Source: JAHZFN01 sp965149945 (GTDB taxonomy: Bacteria; Bacillota; Dehalobacteriia; UBA4068; UBA4997). From it: a stretch of 56,961 bases of DNA. Below are positions 17,827 through 26,860 of the stretch, one piece after another. The position numbers and the translations under genes are program-made. The stretch is taken from NCBI GenBank assembly GCA_965149945.1, contig CBCTTQ010000010.1, positions 1-56,961 of the forward strand, read 5' to 3'. Numbering within the stretch: position 1 is the stretch's first letter; every line of letters begins with the position of its first letter. The notes beneath the pieces were generated by a model, which was not told the origin of the DNA, did no database searches, and saw only the letters and a list, made by a program, of their open reading frames with translations.

Positions 17827-19653
17827 TTATTCTACTGTGACAGATTTGGCAAGGTTCCGAGGTTTGTCGATGCTGCAACCGTTGAGAGCTGCTACATAAT
17901 AGGCAAATAGTTGCAGAGGAATCACCGCCAAAGAAGGTTGCAGAATTTCTTGTGTTTTTGGTACATAAAAAATGTGGTCTGAAAGTTCTTCCAGTCTTCT
18001 TTCTCCTTCGGTGGTAACAGAAAGGATGGCGGCGCCGCGGGCTTTTACTTCTTCCAGATTGCTGATAATTTTTTCAATCAACGGCGCGTAGGTTGCTAAA
18101 ACCACTACCAAGGTTCCGTCTTCAATGAGAGAGATTGTACCGTGTTTCAACTCGCCGCCCGCATACGCTTCGGAATGGATATAGGAAATTTCTTTTAACT
18201 TCAGACTGCCTTCCATGGAAACCGCATAGTCCAAGTTTCGTCCGATGAAGAAGATGTTTTTTTGATTATAGTATCGTGCTGCGGCTTTTTTGATATTCTC
18301 CAAATCTTCCATAGACGCTTGCACTTTTTCCGGCAATTCTTGCAAAGCGGTGATGAGGGCAGCTTTGTCTTGTTGGCTGATTTTGTTCATTAGTTCCGCC
18401 ATTTTAACGGCCAGCAGATAGATAACAGAAAGTTGTGTGCTATATGCTTTGGTTGTTGCTACGGCGATTTCCGGTCCGGCCCAGGTATAGAGGACATCGT
18501 CGGCTTCTTGGGCAATGGTGCTGCCGATTACATTGACGATGGCCAGAATATGAGCGCCTTGTCTTTGGGCTTTTCGCATAGCGGTAATGGTATCGGCAGT
18601 GGTGCCGCTTTGAGAGATTACAATCATCAACGTGTTTTGATTGATGATGGGGTCTCGATATTGAAACTCGGAGGCAATATCTACTTCCACCGGAATTCTG
18701 GTCATTTTTTCGATGATGTATTTACCGACACAACCCACATGATAGGAGGAGCCGCAGGCAACGATGTAGATTTTCTGGAAATTTTCCAATTTTTCTTTGG
18801 TCAGATGGAAATCATCCAGCACAATTTCACCGTTTTGGATTCTTGGGCTGATGGTGTTGGTCAGGGCTTTCGGCTGCTCCATAATTTCTTTGAACATAAA
18901 ATGTTCATAACCGCCTTTTTCCGCGGCATTGGCATCCCATTGTACCTGATGAACTTCTTTTTGTACAGGATTATGATCGATGTCATAAACCATGATAGCG
19001 TCTTTGGTCAGATAAAGGATCTCATTGTCTTCCAGATAATAGATGTTTCTGGTATGCTTCAATAAAGAGGGAACATCGGAAGCCACGAAATTTTCTCCTT
19101 CGCCGATGCCGGCAATCAGAGGGCTGTCTTTGCGTACAGCCACAAAAGCATCGGGGTTTTCTGCGCTGAGAATGCCCAGCGCATAAGAGCCTTCCAGATG
19201 ATGAATCACCTGAATCAAAGTATCTACCAGGTCTCCTGTATCCAAATCTTCCACCAGATGGGCGATGACTTCCGTATCAGTTTCTGAAACAAAATGATAG
19301 CCTTTTTTTATCAGTTTTTCTTTCAATTCGGCGTAATTTTCGATGATACCGTTGTGAACAACGGCGAATTTTCCTGAATTGCTGATATGGGGATGAGAAT
19401 TGACATCCGAAGGAGCGCCGTGGGTGGCCCAGCGGGTATGACCGATTCCCATGGTACCGGGAATAGATTTTCCGTCGTCAATCAAGGCGCAGAGGTTTTT
19501 CAATTCTCCTTTAGCTTTGGCAATTTCGATTTGATGGTCATGATAAACAGCAACACCGGCGGAATCGTATCCGCGATATTCTAGTTTTTTCAGACCTTCT
19601 AGTAAGATGGGGGCTGCGGGATTGCTTCCCACATAACCGACAATACCACACAT
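17827..19653 (-). CDS. glmS: Glutamine-fructose-6-phosphate aminotransferase (isomerising)
   Basis: A 608-residue enzyme making glucosamine-6-phosphate from fructose-6-phosphate and glutamine, the first committed step to peptidoglycan amino sugars. The nucleophile Cys2 follows the start (MCGIVGYVG), with 'RWATHGAPSDVNSHPH' and 'HNGIIENYAELK' in the glutaminase domain. Two SIS domains follow ('VACGSSYHVGCVGKY', 'SQSGTTADTITAMRKA') and the C-terminus ends in the typical 'LAKSVTVE'. Length is normal. ATG 19653 has GGAGA upstream. I could not find the glmS ribozyme that often precedes this gene in Bacillota. Confidence 0.97.
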   Translation of the reverse strand: MCGIVGYVGSNPAAPILLEGLKKLEYRGYDSAGVAVYHDHQIEIAKAKGELKNLCALIDDGKSIPGTMGIGHTRWATHGAPSDVNSHPHISNSGKFAVVHNGIIENYAELKEKLIKKGYHFVSETDTEVIAHLVEDLDTGDLVDTLIQVIHHLEGSYALGILSAENPDAFVAVRKDSPLIAGIGEGENFVASDVPSLLKHTRNIYYLEDNEILYLTKDAIMVYDIDHNPVQKEVHQVQWDANAAEKGGYEHFMFKEIMEQPKALTNTISPRIQNGEIVLDDFHLTKEKLENFQKIYIVACGSSYHVGCVGKYIIEKMTRIPVEVDIASEFQYRDPIINQNTLMIVISQSGTTADTITAMRKAQRQGAHILAIVNVIGSTIAQEADDVLYTWAGPEIAVATTKAYSTQLSVIYLLAVKMAELMNKISQQDKAALITALQELPEKVQASMEDLENIKKAAARYYNQKNIFFIGRNLDYAVSMEGSLKLKEISYIHSEAYAGGELKHGTISLIEDGTLVVVLATYAPLIEKIISNLEEVKARGAAILSVTTEGERRLEELSDHIFYVPKTQEILQPSLAVIPLQLFAYYVAALNGCSIDKPRNLAKSVTVE

Positions 19654-19688
19654 AATTGTTTATTCTCCTTTTTTATATTTTAACAGTC

Positions 19689-19710
19689 GTACCCGACAAG
19701 GGTACCGGGT
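19689..19710. promoter_or_regulatory. Two mutually exclusive hairpins upstream of glmS
   Basis: gtaccc-gacaa... pairs perfectly with gggtac (19689-19705), and acccg at 19691 can pair instead with cgggt at 19706-19710, followed on the plus strand by TTTTT. They sit in the glmS 5' leader. Whether they control glmS or end a plus-strand transcript cannot be told. Confidence 0.3.
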
Positions 19711-19976
19711 TTTTCCGTGTGAGTGAAGAGTCTTGTTGAAAATATGATAGTAATCGGAAGTTTTTGAAAAAAATCCGAAAAAATCCCAAAGACCCTATAT
19801 AAAATATATTATATAATCAAACGCTGTCTTTTGCAAGCGAAATTTTTTCTGTGCAGGTAGCATCGGAAGAATGTTCTGAAAAATCCTACTAAAGCGTCAT
19901 TTAGTTTTTTCTTAAATGAGAGCATTTGCTTTTTTAAGAAATTTCGGGGTTTCTTCGGTCTTTTGAGTCATGGGAA

Positions 19977-20005
19977 TTGTTTTTGCCAACGTTTTATTAT
20001 ATAAT
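19977..20005 (+). promoter_or_regulatory. Sigma-A promoter of the thioesterase gene
   Basis: TTGTTT, 17 bases and TATAAT lie about 50 bases before the TTG start of the thioesterase gene. Confidence 0.5.
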
Positions 20006-20057
20006 GAAATAAGTGTATTGTTACATTTTATATTTTTGGAATTTTGGAGGGTTGGCA

Positions 20058-20582
20058 TTGAAATTCAGAGTGATCAGAAAGGCCAAAAATTATCATCACT
20101 GTATGATCTGCGGGATAAACAATCCTTTTTCGGTTCGGACGCGGTTTTATGAATTAGAACAGAGAATGTGCTGTTCGATTTTTACATTTCGAGATGAACA
20201 TCAGAGCTATCCGCAAAGAGCCCACGGCGGCATTATCAGCGGTGTTTTGGATGAAACCGTCGGTCGTGCCATCAAATGTTATGAAAAGGACGCCTGGGCC
20301 GTAACGGTGGACATGCGCGTGCAGTATCATCTCCCGACTCCTCTCAATACAGAGCTGAAATGTGTGGGTCGTGTGATTCGAAATCGGGAGAGGGTGTTTA
20401 CCGGTACCGGAGAAATTTATTTGCCTGACGGTCGGGTTTGTGCTTCGGCGGAAATTACCTATGTCAAAGTGCCGGAAGAAAAAATTGCCAATCCGGAGTT
20501 GATTCAGGCGGAAGAACTGTATGTACAGGACGGTGTGACGGAAATCGAGCTTCCGAAAGAAGCTTTAAAAGAGTCCCTGTAA
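20058..20582 (+). CDS. Hotdog-fold thioesterase (PaaI family)
   Basis: A 174-residue protein. After a small Cys/His-rich start ('NYHHCMICG'), the hotdog core includes 'AHGGIISGVLDETVGRAIK', the helix-turn of PaaI/YbgC-like acyl-CoA thioesterases with the usual HGG and the acidic residue E/D of 'LDE', then 'VDMRVQYHLPTPLNTEL' and 'TGTGEIYLPDGRVCASAEI'. The substrate acyl group is unknown. The TTG at 20058 is preceded by GGAGG at seven bases; another TTG six bases earlier is too close. Confidence 0.85.
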   Translation: MKFRVIRKAKNYHHCMICGINNPFSVRTRFYELEQRMCCSIFTFRDEHQSYPQRAHGGIISGVLDETVGRAIKCYEKDAWAVTVDMRVQYHLPTPLNTELKCVGRVIRNRERVFTGTGEIYLPDGRVCASAEITYVKVPEEKIANPELIQAEELYVQDGVTEIELPKEALKESL

Positions 20583-20739
20583 AAAAGTTTGCAAGAGAAT
20601 TTCTTTGGGGGATTCCGATAAAATATGCAGGTAAAAGCGGGAGACTGTAGAATATATTGTAAATTGAAGTGTATTTTTGCGGTTTGGTGTAAAAAAGAAA
20701 ATACAAACAATACAAGAAAATGCAGGAGGATCAAGAAGC

Positions 20740-23358
20740 ATGGGATTTTTAAAAAATTTCTTTGACGGGAATGCCAAAGAAGTAAAAAAATACGAAAAAC
20801 TGGTGGCCAGAATCAATGAGTTAGAGCCCACCGTATCGGCGCTTTCTGATGAAGAGTTGGCTGCTAAAACGCAGGAATATAAACAGATTTTGGCAAATGG
20901 CGGAACCTTGAGCGAATTTATGAATGAAGCTTTTGCTGTTGTGCGAGAAGCTTCTAAGCGTGTCTTGGGAATGCGTCATTTTGATGTTCAGTTGTTGGGC
21001 GGTTTGGTTCTTCATGACGGTCGAATCGCGGAAATGAAAACAGGGGAAGGGAAGACCCTGGTTGCTACCTGTCCGGTTTATTTGAATGCTCTGACCGGGA
21101 AAGGCGTGCATGTCATTACGGTCAATGATTATTTGGCTAAGCGTGACAGTGAATGGATGGGGCAGGTTTATCGTTTTTTGGGTATGGATGTCGGACTGGT
21201 AGTACACGGTATTTTGCCGCCGGTAAAGAAACAACAGTATGCTGCGGATATTACTTATGGTACGAATAATGAGTTTGGGTTTGACTATCTGCGGGATAAC
21301 ATGGTTGTGCGTCCGGAAAATCTGGTGCAGCGTAAACTGCATTACGCTATCGTCGACGAAGTGGACAGTATTTTGATCGATGAAGCCAGAACGCCGTTAA
21401 TCATCAGCGGTCCTTCTACCAAACCGACAGAACGCTATTACCAAATGGCGAAAATTGTACCCCGTCTGAGAAAAGACGAGGATTATACGATTGATGAAAA
21501 GCTGCGTGTGGTTATGCTGACAGAAAACGGTGTCGCCAAAGTGGAGCAATTCCTGGGAGTGGAAAACCTCTACGACAATGCCAATACGGAATTAAACCAT
21601 TATGTGCAGCAAGCGTTGAAAGCCGAATATATTTTCAAAAAAGATCGGGATTATGTGGTGAAAGACGGTCAAGTAATCATTGTGGATGAATTTACCGGTC
21701 GTTTGATGTTCGGGCGTCGTTATAATGAAGGGTTGCATCAGGCCATTGAAGCCAAAGAAGGAGTGGAAATCGCACGAGAAAGCCAAACGTTGGCTACCAT
21801 TACCTTCCAGAATTATTTCAAAATGTATCAGAAAATCGCCGGTATGACCGGTACCGCCATGACGGAAGAAGATGAATTCCGTGCTATTTACGGACTGGAT
21901 GTCGTAGCTGTTCCTACTAACAAACCTCTGCGGCGTGTGGACATGAAGGACATCGTTTACAGCACTGAGCACGGCAAATTTAACGCTGTCGTGGAAGACA
22001 TTATCCGCCGCCATGAAACAGGACAACCGGTATTGGTGGGTACGGTTTCTATCGAAAAATCCGAGTTACTCAGTCATTTGTTGAAATTGCGCGGCATTCC
22101 GCACCAGGTGTTGAATGCCAAATTCCATGAAAAAGAAGCGGAAATTGTTGCTCAAGCCGGTCGTTTGGGAGCTGTCACCATTGCTACCAATATGGCGGGT
22201 CGTGGTACTGACATTGTGTTGGGCGGTAATGCGCAGTTTAAATTGTTGCAGGAAATGGGAAAACATCCCGATAAAGAATACACCCAAGAAGAAAAAGCGG
22301 AGATGTCGGCTGCCTATGAAGAGGAAGTCAAAGAAGAACATGAAAAAGTGTTGGCGGCAGGCGGTTTGGCTATCATCGGTACAGAACGCCACGAATCCCG
22401 TCGAATCGATAATCAGTTGCGGGGTCGTGCAGGTCGTCAGGGAGATGTGGGCTGTTCGCAGTTTTTTATTTCTTTAGAAGATGATTTGGTACGGCGGTTT
22501 GGCGGCGATAATCTGAAAAATATGATGGATAAAGTAGGCATGAATGACGATTTGCCTATTGAAAACGGAATGGTTACCCGTTCTATTGAAAGCGCTCAGA
22601 AAAAAATCGAAGCCAGAAACTTTGAAATTCGTAAAAATGTGCTGGAATATGACAATGTGATGAATCAGCAGCGGGAAATCATTTACGGTCAGAGAATGCA
22701 GATTCTGAGGGAAGAAGATGTCCATGAGCAGATTCTTTACATGATGCAGGAATCCATCAATAATATCATTGCCAAATACAAAGGAATCAACAGTTATCTG
22801 GAAGAATGGGATTTGCCTGCTTTCCTGCACGAGATTGAAGTGGTGGCGCCGGAACACGGTATTGATGAAAAAGGACTGCTGAAATATGACGCGGATGATG
22901 TGCCGGAGTTGTTCTATCAGAAGGCTGTGGCGCATTTGGATGAGAAAACCGAACGCATCGGCAAAGAAATGATGTCTGCCATTGAACGCAGCGTCATTCT
23001 GAAGGTAGTTGACAGCAAATGGATGGATCATATTGACGCGATGGATCAGTTCCGTCGCGGCGTCAGCTATCGCGCCTACGGAAAAGTTAATCCGTTAGAC
23101 GATTATAAAAATGAAGGCTTTCTGATGTTCCAGGAAATGATTGCCGATATCCAAATGGATGTTTCCCGCTTAATCCAACGTGTGGAAGTTGCGGAAAAGC
23201 AGGAAGAACGCACGGATTTGGTGGAAAATCGGGGTGATAATGAAGGTCCTAAGAAAAAGAAACCCATTCGTCGCGCTGAAAAGAAAGTAGGGCGAAACGA
23301 TCCGTGTCCCTGCGGCAGCGGTAAAAAATATAAAAACTGCTGTGGAAAAAATGTTTAA
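20740..23358 (+). CDS. secA: Preprotein translocase ATPase SecA
   Basis: An 872-residue motor that pushes unfolded precursors through SecYEG. Seen in order: Walker A 'MKTGEGKTL' (residues 100-107), the DEAD-like 'YAIVDEVDSILIDEARTPL', 'GMTGTAMTEEDEF', the second RecA-like domain with 'VTIATNMAGRGTDIVLGG' and 'QLRGRAGRQGD', the helical scaffold with 'SKWMDHIDAMDQFRRGVSYR', and a C-terminal zinc-binding tail 'DPCPCGSGKKYKNCC' that binds SecB or ribosomes. Length is within the family's range. ATG 20740 has AGGAGGA upstream. It is followed 50 bases later by prfB, the order seen in many Bacillota. Confidence 0.98.
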   Translation: MGFLKNFFDGNAKEVKKYEKLVARINELEPTVSALSDEELAAKTQEYKQILANGGTLSEFMNEAFAVVREASKRVLGMRHFDVQLLGGLVLHDGRIAEMKTGEGKTLVATCPVYLNALTGKGVHVITVNDYLAKRDSEWMGQVYRFLGMDVGLVVHGILPPVKKQQYAADITYGTNNEFGFDYLRDNMVVRPENLVQRKLHYAIVDEVDSILIDEARTPLIISGPSTKPTERYYQMAKIVPRLRKDEDYTIDEKLRVVMLTENGVAKVEQFLGVENLYDNANTELNHYVQQALKAEYIFKKDRDYVVKDGQVIIVDEFTGRLMFGRRYNEGLHQAIEAKEGVEIARESQTLATITFQNYFKMYQKIAGMTGTAMTEEDEFRAIYGLDVVAVPTNKPLRRVDMKDIVYSTEHGKFNAVVEDIIRRHETGQPVLVGTVSIEKSELLSHLLKLRGIPHQVLNAKFHEKEAEIVAQAGRLGAVTIATNMAGRGTDIVLGGNAQFKLLQEMGKHPDKEYTQEEKAEMSAAYEEEVKEEHEKVLAAGGLAIIGTERHESRRIDNQLRGRAGRQGDVGCSQFFISLEDDLVRRFGGDNLKNMMDKVGMNDDLPIENGMVTRSIESAQKKIEARNFEIRKNVLEYDNVMNQQREIIYGQRMQILREEDVHEQILYMMQESINNIIAKYKGINSYLEEWDLPAFLHEIEVVAPEHGIDEKGLLKYDADDVPELFYQKAVAHLDEKTERIGKEMMSAIERSVILKVVDSKWMDHIDAMDQFRRGVSYRAYGKVNPLDDYKNEGFLMFQEMIADIQMDVSRLIQRVEVAEKQEERTDLVENRGDNEGPKKKKPIRRAEKKVGRNDPCPCGSGKKYKNCCGKNV

Positions 23359-23411
23359 TGAGTGCTTTTGGCATAAATACAGACAGAAGAAAATAATACC
23401 GAGGTGTTAGC

Positions 23412-24509
23412 ATGTTAAACGACTGGAAGTCGCCCATTGAAAAAGCAAAGGAAAAATTGGCGGAGCTGGGAGACGCATTGGAAATGGACGGAAAAGAAAC
23501 CGAAATTGCGGAGTTGGAGGCGATCACTGTTCAACCCGGTTTTTGGGAGGACCAAGAACAGGCGCAAAAAACGCTAAAGAAAATCACCGGTTTGAAACAT
23601 TCCGTTGACTGTTACCGTCAGCTGGAAACAGATTGTGAAGAAGCGGAAACACTTTTAGAGATGGCGCTGGAAGATAATGATGAATCTTTGGAAGGAGATA
23701 TTTCTTCCATGGTAAAAGCGCTGGAAAAATCTTTGGATAAATTGGAAATCGCCGTTTTATTTTCCGGTAAGTACGATGATCATGATTGCATCATTTCGCT
23801 CCATGCCGGGGCCGGAGGAACCGAAGCCCAGGATTGGACGGAAATGCTGTATCGAATGTACAGTCGTTTTTGTGAACAGAACGGTTTCAAAACAGAAGTG
23901 CTGGATTACCTGGAGGGAGATGAAGCCGGCATTAAAAGTATCACTTTAGCGATTAACGGTTCCAATGCTTATGGACATTTCCGATCGGAGAAAGGAGTAC
24001 ATCGTTTGGTTCGGATTTCTCCTTTTGACGCCAGCGGTCGGCGGCATACCTCCTTCGCCAGCTTGGATTTGCTACCGCAGGTGGAAGAAGCGCAGGAAGT
24101 GGAAATCAATCCGGATGATTTGAAAATTGATACCTACCGTTCCGGCGGCGCCGGCGGTCAGCACGTGAACAAAACGGATTCCGCTGTGCGTATCACCCAT
24201 TTGCCGACAGGCATTGTGGTGCAATGCCAGGACGAGCGGTCTCAGTTCAACAACAAAGACAAGGCGATGCGTTTGTTGCAGGCGAAATTACTGGAATTGA
24301 AAGTACAGGAACATGAAAAAGAATTGCGGGAATTGCGCGGGGATCATCAGGAAATCGGTTGGGGCAGCCAAATTCGTTCCTATGTTTTCCAACCGTACCG
24401 CATGGTGAAGGATCATCGCACTAATTACGAAGTGGGCGATGTGGACGCTGTGATGGACGGTGATTTGTTAGGCTTTATGATGGCTTATCTGAAAGAATAT
24501 AAATATTAA
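23412..24509 (+). CDS. prfB: Peptide chain release factor 2
   Basis: A 365-residue release factor recognising UGA and UAA. The stop-codon specificity tripeptide SPF is at residues 203-205 and the catalytic GGQ at 248-250 ('SGGAGGQHVNKTDSAVRITH'). The N-terminal helical domain is intact in one continuous frame. Most bacteria interrupt prfB near codon 25 with a UGA and a programmed +1 shift; here residues 20-30 (GDALEMDGKET) run through without a stop, so the autoregulatory frameshift is absent. The start ATG follows GAGGTG. Confidence 0.96.
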   Translation: MLNDWKSPIEKAKEKLAELGDALEMDGKETEIAELEAITVQPGFWEDQEQAQKTLKKITGLKHSVDCYRQLETDCEEAETLLEMALEDNDESLEGDISSMVKALEKSLDKLEIAVLFSGKYDDHDCIISLHAGAGGTEAQDWTEMLYRMYSRFCEQNGFKTEVLDYLEGDEAGIKSITLAINGSNAYGHFRSEKGVHRLVRISPFDASGRRHTSFASLDLLPQVEEAQEVEINPDDLKIDTYRSGGAGGQHVNKTDSAVRITHLPTGIVVQCQDERSQFNNKDKAMRLLQAKLLELKVQEHEKELRELRGDHQEIGWGSQIRSYVFQPYRMVKDHRTNYEVGDVDAVMDGDLLGFMMAYLKEYKY

Positions 24510-24564
24510 TTAGAAACTGCAAGCGGAAAAAGATTATTCGGAAAATAGAGAGGGAGGGAATTCT

Positions 24565-25374
24565 GTGGAAATCGCAAATTTGGAAGCCAAAGCCAAAGAA
24601 CTGAGAAGACACATTATCTGCATGCTGGCGGAAGCCGGCTCCGGTCATCCCGGGGGTTCGCTTTCCGCCGCGGATTTGATGACGGCGTTGTATTATGAAG
24701 AAATGAAGGGGAATCCTCAAAACCCTGCTTGGGAAGAACGAGATTATTTTGTGCTGTCAAAAGGCCATGCCGCCCCGGCATTATATGGAGTTTTGGCGAT
24801 GAAAGGATATTTCCCGTTGGAGGATTTACAAACACTGCGTAAGTTGGGCAGTCATTTGCAAGGTCATCCCTGCCGTCTGAAAACTCCCGGCGTGGAAGCC
24901 AGTACCGGCTCTCTGGGGCAGGGCATCAGTGTGGCGGCAGGAATCGCCAAGGGATTGAAAATTGACGGCAAACCCAATCGGGTATATACGATTGTCGGCG
25001 ATGGGGAATGTGAAGAAGGACAAGTTTGGGAAGCCGCCATGTTCGCCGCTCACTATCAATTGGATAATCTGCTGGTTATTGTAGACCGTAATCGGCTGCA
25101 AATCGATGGGAGAACTTCTGACGTGCTGAATCCTGAACCGCTGATCGATAAGTTCGCGGCTTTTGGTTGCGCGGTGCAGGAAATTGACGGTCATTCCATG
25201 GCGGAAATCCTGGTTGCTTTTGACAAAGCCAGAGAATGCAAAGGAAAACCCAGTGTGATTATTGCGAATACCATCAAAGGTAAAGGGGTATCCTTTATGG
25301 AAGACCAGGCGGGTTGGCACGGCGCCGCCCCGAACGCGGAAGAAGCTGCTCAGGCATTGGCAGAATTGGAATAG
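24565..25374 (+). CDS. Transketolase, N-terminal (TPP-binding) subunit
   Basis: A 269-residue half-enzyme carrying the thiamine-diphosphate domain: 'AGSGHPGGSLSAADLMTALY', then 'SKGHAAPALYGVLA', then the TPP/Mg motif 'GDGECEEGQVWEAAMFA' with the Asn-x-x of 'VDRNRLQID'. It moves two-carbon ketol units between sugar phosphates in the non-oxidative pentose phosphate pathway. The start is GTG 24565 behind GGGAGGG. It forms an operon with the C-terminal subunit 12 bases downstream. Split transketolases are common in anaerobic Bacillota and archaea. Confidence 0.94.
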   Translation: MEIANLEAKAKELRRHIICMLAEAGSGHPGGSLSAADLMTALYYEEMKGNPQNPAWEERDYFVLSKGHAAPALYGVLAMKGYFPLEDLQTLRKLGSHLQGHPCRLKTPGVEASTGSLGQGISVAAGIAKGLKIDGKPNRVYTIVGDGECEEGQVWEAAMFAAHYQLDNLLVIVDRNRLQIDGRTSDVLNPEPLIDKFAAFGCAVQEIDGHSMAEILVAFDKARECKGKPSVIIANTIKGKGVSFMEDQAGWHGAAPNAEEAAQALAELE

Positions 25375-25386
25375 GAGGCGGACGCG

Positions 25387-26325
25387 ATGACAAAGAAAAT
25401 GGCGACCAGAGAAGCTTATGGCAAAGCCTTGGCTGAGTTGGGAAAAGAAAATCAAGATCTTGTGGTACTGGATGCTGACCTTTCTAAATCGACCAAAACC
25501 GCGGAATTCGCGAAAGCTTTTCCCGATCGGTTTATCAATATGGGAATCGCGGAACAAAACATGGTCTGCGTTGCCGCCGGTTTGGCCGCGGAAGGGAAAA
25601 CAGTCTTTTGCAGTTCTTTCGCGATGTTCGCGGCTGGCAGGGCCTTTGAACAGGTACGGAATTCTATCGCGTATGCGCAATTGCCTGTAACTGTGGCGGC
25701 GACTCACAGCGGCGTCACAGTCGGAGAAGACGGCGCTACTCATCAGGCGGTAGAGGATATGGCCATTATGCGCGCTATTCCCGGTATGACTGTTGTGGTT
25801 CCTTGTGACGGTGAGGAAGCGAAAAAAGCTGTTTTTGCGCTGGCTCATTATTCTTATCCGGCTTATCTGCGTCTCGGACGTTTGTCCGTGGAAACAGTGA
25901 CTACAGAAGAAACTCCTTTCGCGATCGGTAAAGGCGTGGTCCTGAGGGAAGGTAATGACGCGGTCGTTTTCGCCTGCGGATTGATGGTACAGGAAGCATT
26001 GGCGGCCGCGGAACAATTGGCGGCGAAAAATGTATCTGTTACTGTTGTGGATATGCACACAATCAAGCCTCTCGATGAAGAACTGGTGGTAAAATTGGCG
26101 CAAGAATGCGGCGCTGTAGTAACTGCGGAAGAAGGCACCGTTTTGGGCGGATTGGGTTCTGCTGTAGCGGAAGTGCTGGCGGAACAGGCCTTGGTTCCTT
26201 TGGGAAGAGTCGGGGTGCAAGATTCTTTTGGGGAAAGCGGAAAACCTGCGGAATTATTGAAAAAATATCATTTAACGGCAGATGATATTGTGGAAAAAGT
26301 GATGGTAACCATTGCTAAGAAATAA
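25387..26325 (+). CDS. Transketolase, C-terminal (pyrimidine and regulatory) subunit
   Basis: A 312-residue partner of the N-terminal subunit. Seen: 'LDADLSKSTKTAEFAKAFP', 'NMGIAEQNMVCVAAGLA' (the catalytic Glu that activates thiamine lies in GIAEQN), 'VAATHSGVTVGEDGATHQA', and the C-terminal domain with 'VVDMHTIKPLDEELVVKLA' and 'EEGTVLGGLGSAVAEVL'. The start ATG lies behind AGGAGGCG within 12 bases of the upstream stop. Together the two subunits make one active site. Confidence 0.95.
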   Translation: MTKKMATREAYGKALAELGKENQDLVVLDADLSKSTKTAEFAKAFPDRFINMGIAEQNMVCVAAGLAAEGKTVFCSSFAMFAAGRAFEQVRNSIAYAQLPVTVAATHSGVTVGEDGATHQAVEDMAIMRAIPGMTVVVPCDGEEAKKAVFALAHYSYPAYLRLGRLSVETVTTEETPFAIGKGVVLREGNDAVVFACGLMVQEALAAAEQLAAKNVSVTVVDMHTIKPLDEELVVKLAQECGAVVTAEEGTVLGGLGSAVAEVLAEQALVPLGRVGVQDSFGESGKPAELLKKYHLTADDIVEKVMVTIAKK

Positions 26326-26524
26326 AAAACGCGTTGTCCTCCCTTTCTTGAAGAAACCGCATAAAACAGCTTTCTTTCATGGTTTGTGTTAGAAGCAGGA
26401 TAACGGTATCAATTATCAAAACGATATGGACATTTTTACAAAATGAGACGAATGTTATGGCGTGAGGATGGTAAAAATGAAAGAAAAAAATATCGCCTTC
26501 GATAAGGATTCCCGAAAGTCTTAA

Positions 26525-26775
26525 GTAAGAAACCCAAAAGGCTGCTCAAACAATCGGAATCAGCTTCACTGCTTACATTGTCGGCGCGATTAAGCAACGA
26601 CCGCTTGTCGACCGGCAATTTATTCAGGATTGGGAGAAAATACAAAACACGAATAAAGAAGAAAAGTAAAGTTGTTGCAGTAAAAGTGTGAGAAATTGTT
26701 AATTTATAGCAAAATGATCAATCAAAAACCCCTGTCAAATCGTTCGAATTAAACTGTTTAGCAGGGGCTTTGTTG
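26525..26775 (+). repeat. Decayed repeat, copy A
   Basis: This stretch resembles 32763-33018 along its length: both contain a phrase encoding 'TAYIVGA' followed by I or V and K in the plus orientation ('SFTAYIVGAIKQR' here, 'TAYIVGAVKKR' there), then a 'gttgcag...aaaagtgtga' run and an 'aaacccctg' terminator hairpin. No complete gene is recoverable. The similar part seems to be the eroded 3' end of an unrecognised gene family, or a mobile unit ending in a terminator. Confidence 0.55.
26724..26771. terminator. Long imperfect terminator hairpin in repeat copy A
   Basis: aaaacccctgtcaaatcg pairs imperfectly with the tgtttagcaggggctttg arm. It is a decayed version of the perfect hairpin in copy B. 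Confidence 0.6.
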
Positions 26776-26860
26776 GAAATAGCAATTCACTTTAAATTTC
26801 TTTGCTATTGCGATAAAATCAAATCAGACGTGAAAGCAACAAGAATAAGGGGTTTGTGGA

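Noticed and set aside
19654..19976. glmS ribozyme
   Set aside because: The conserved core sequence of the ribozyme was not found by eye; kept only as a hairpin note.
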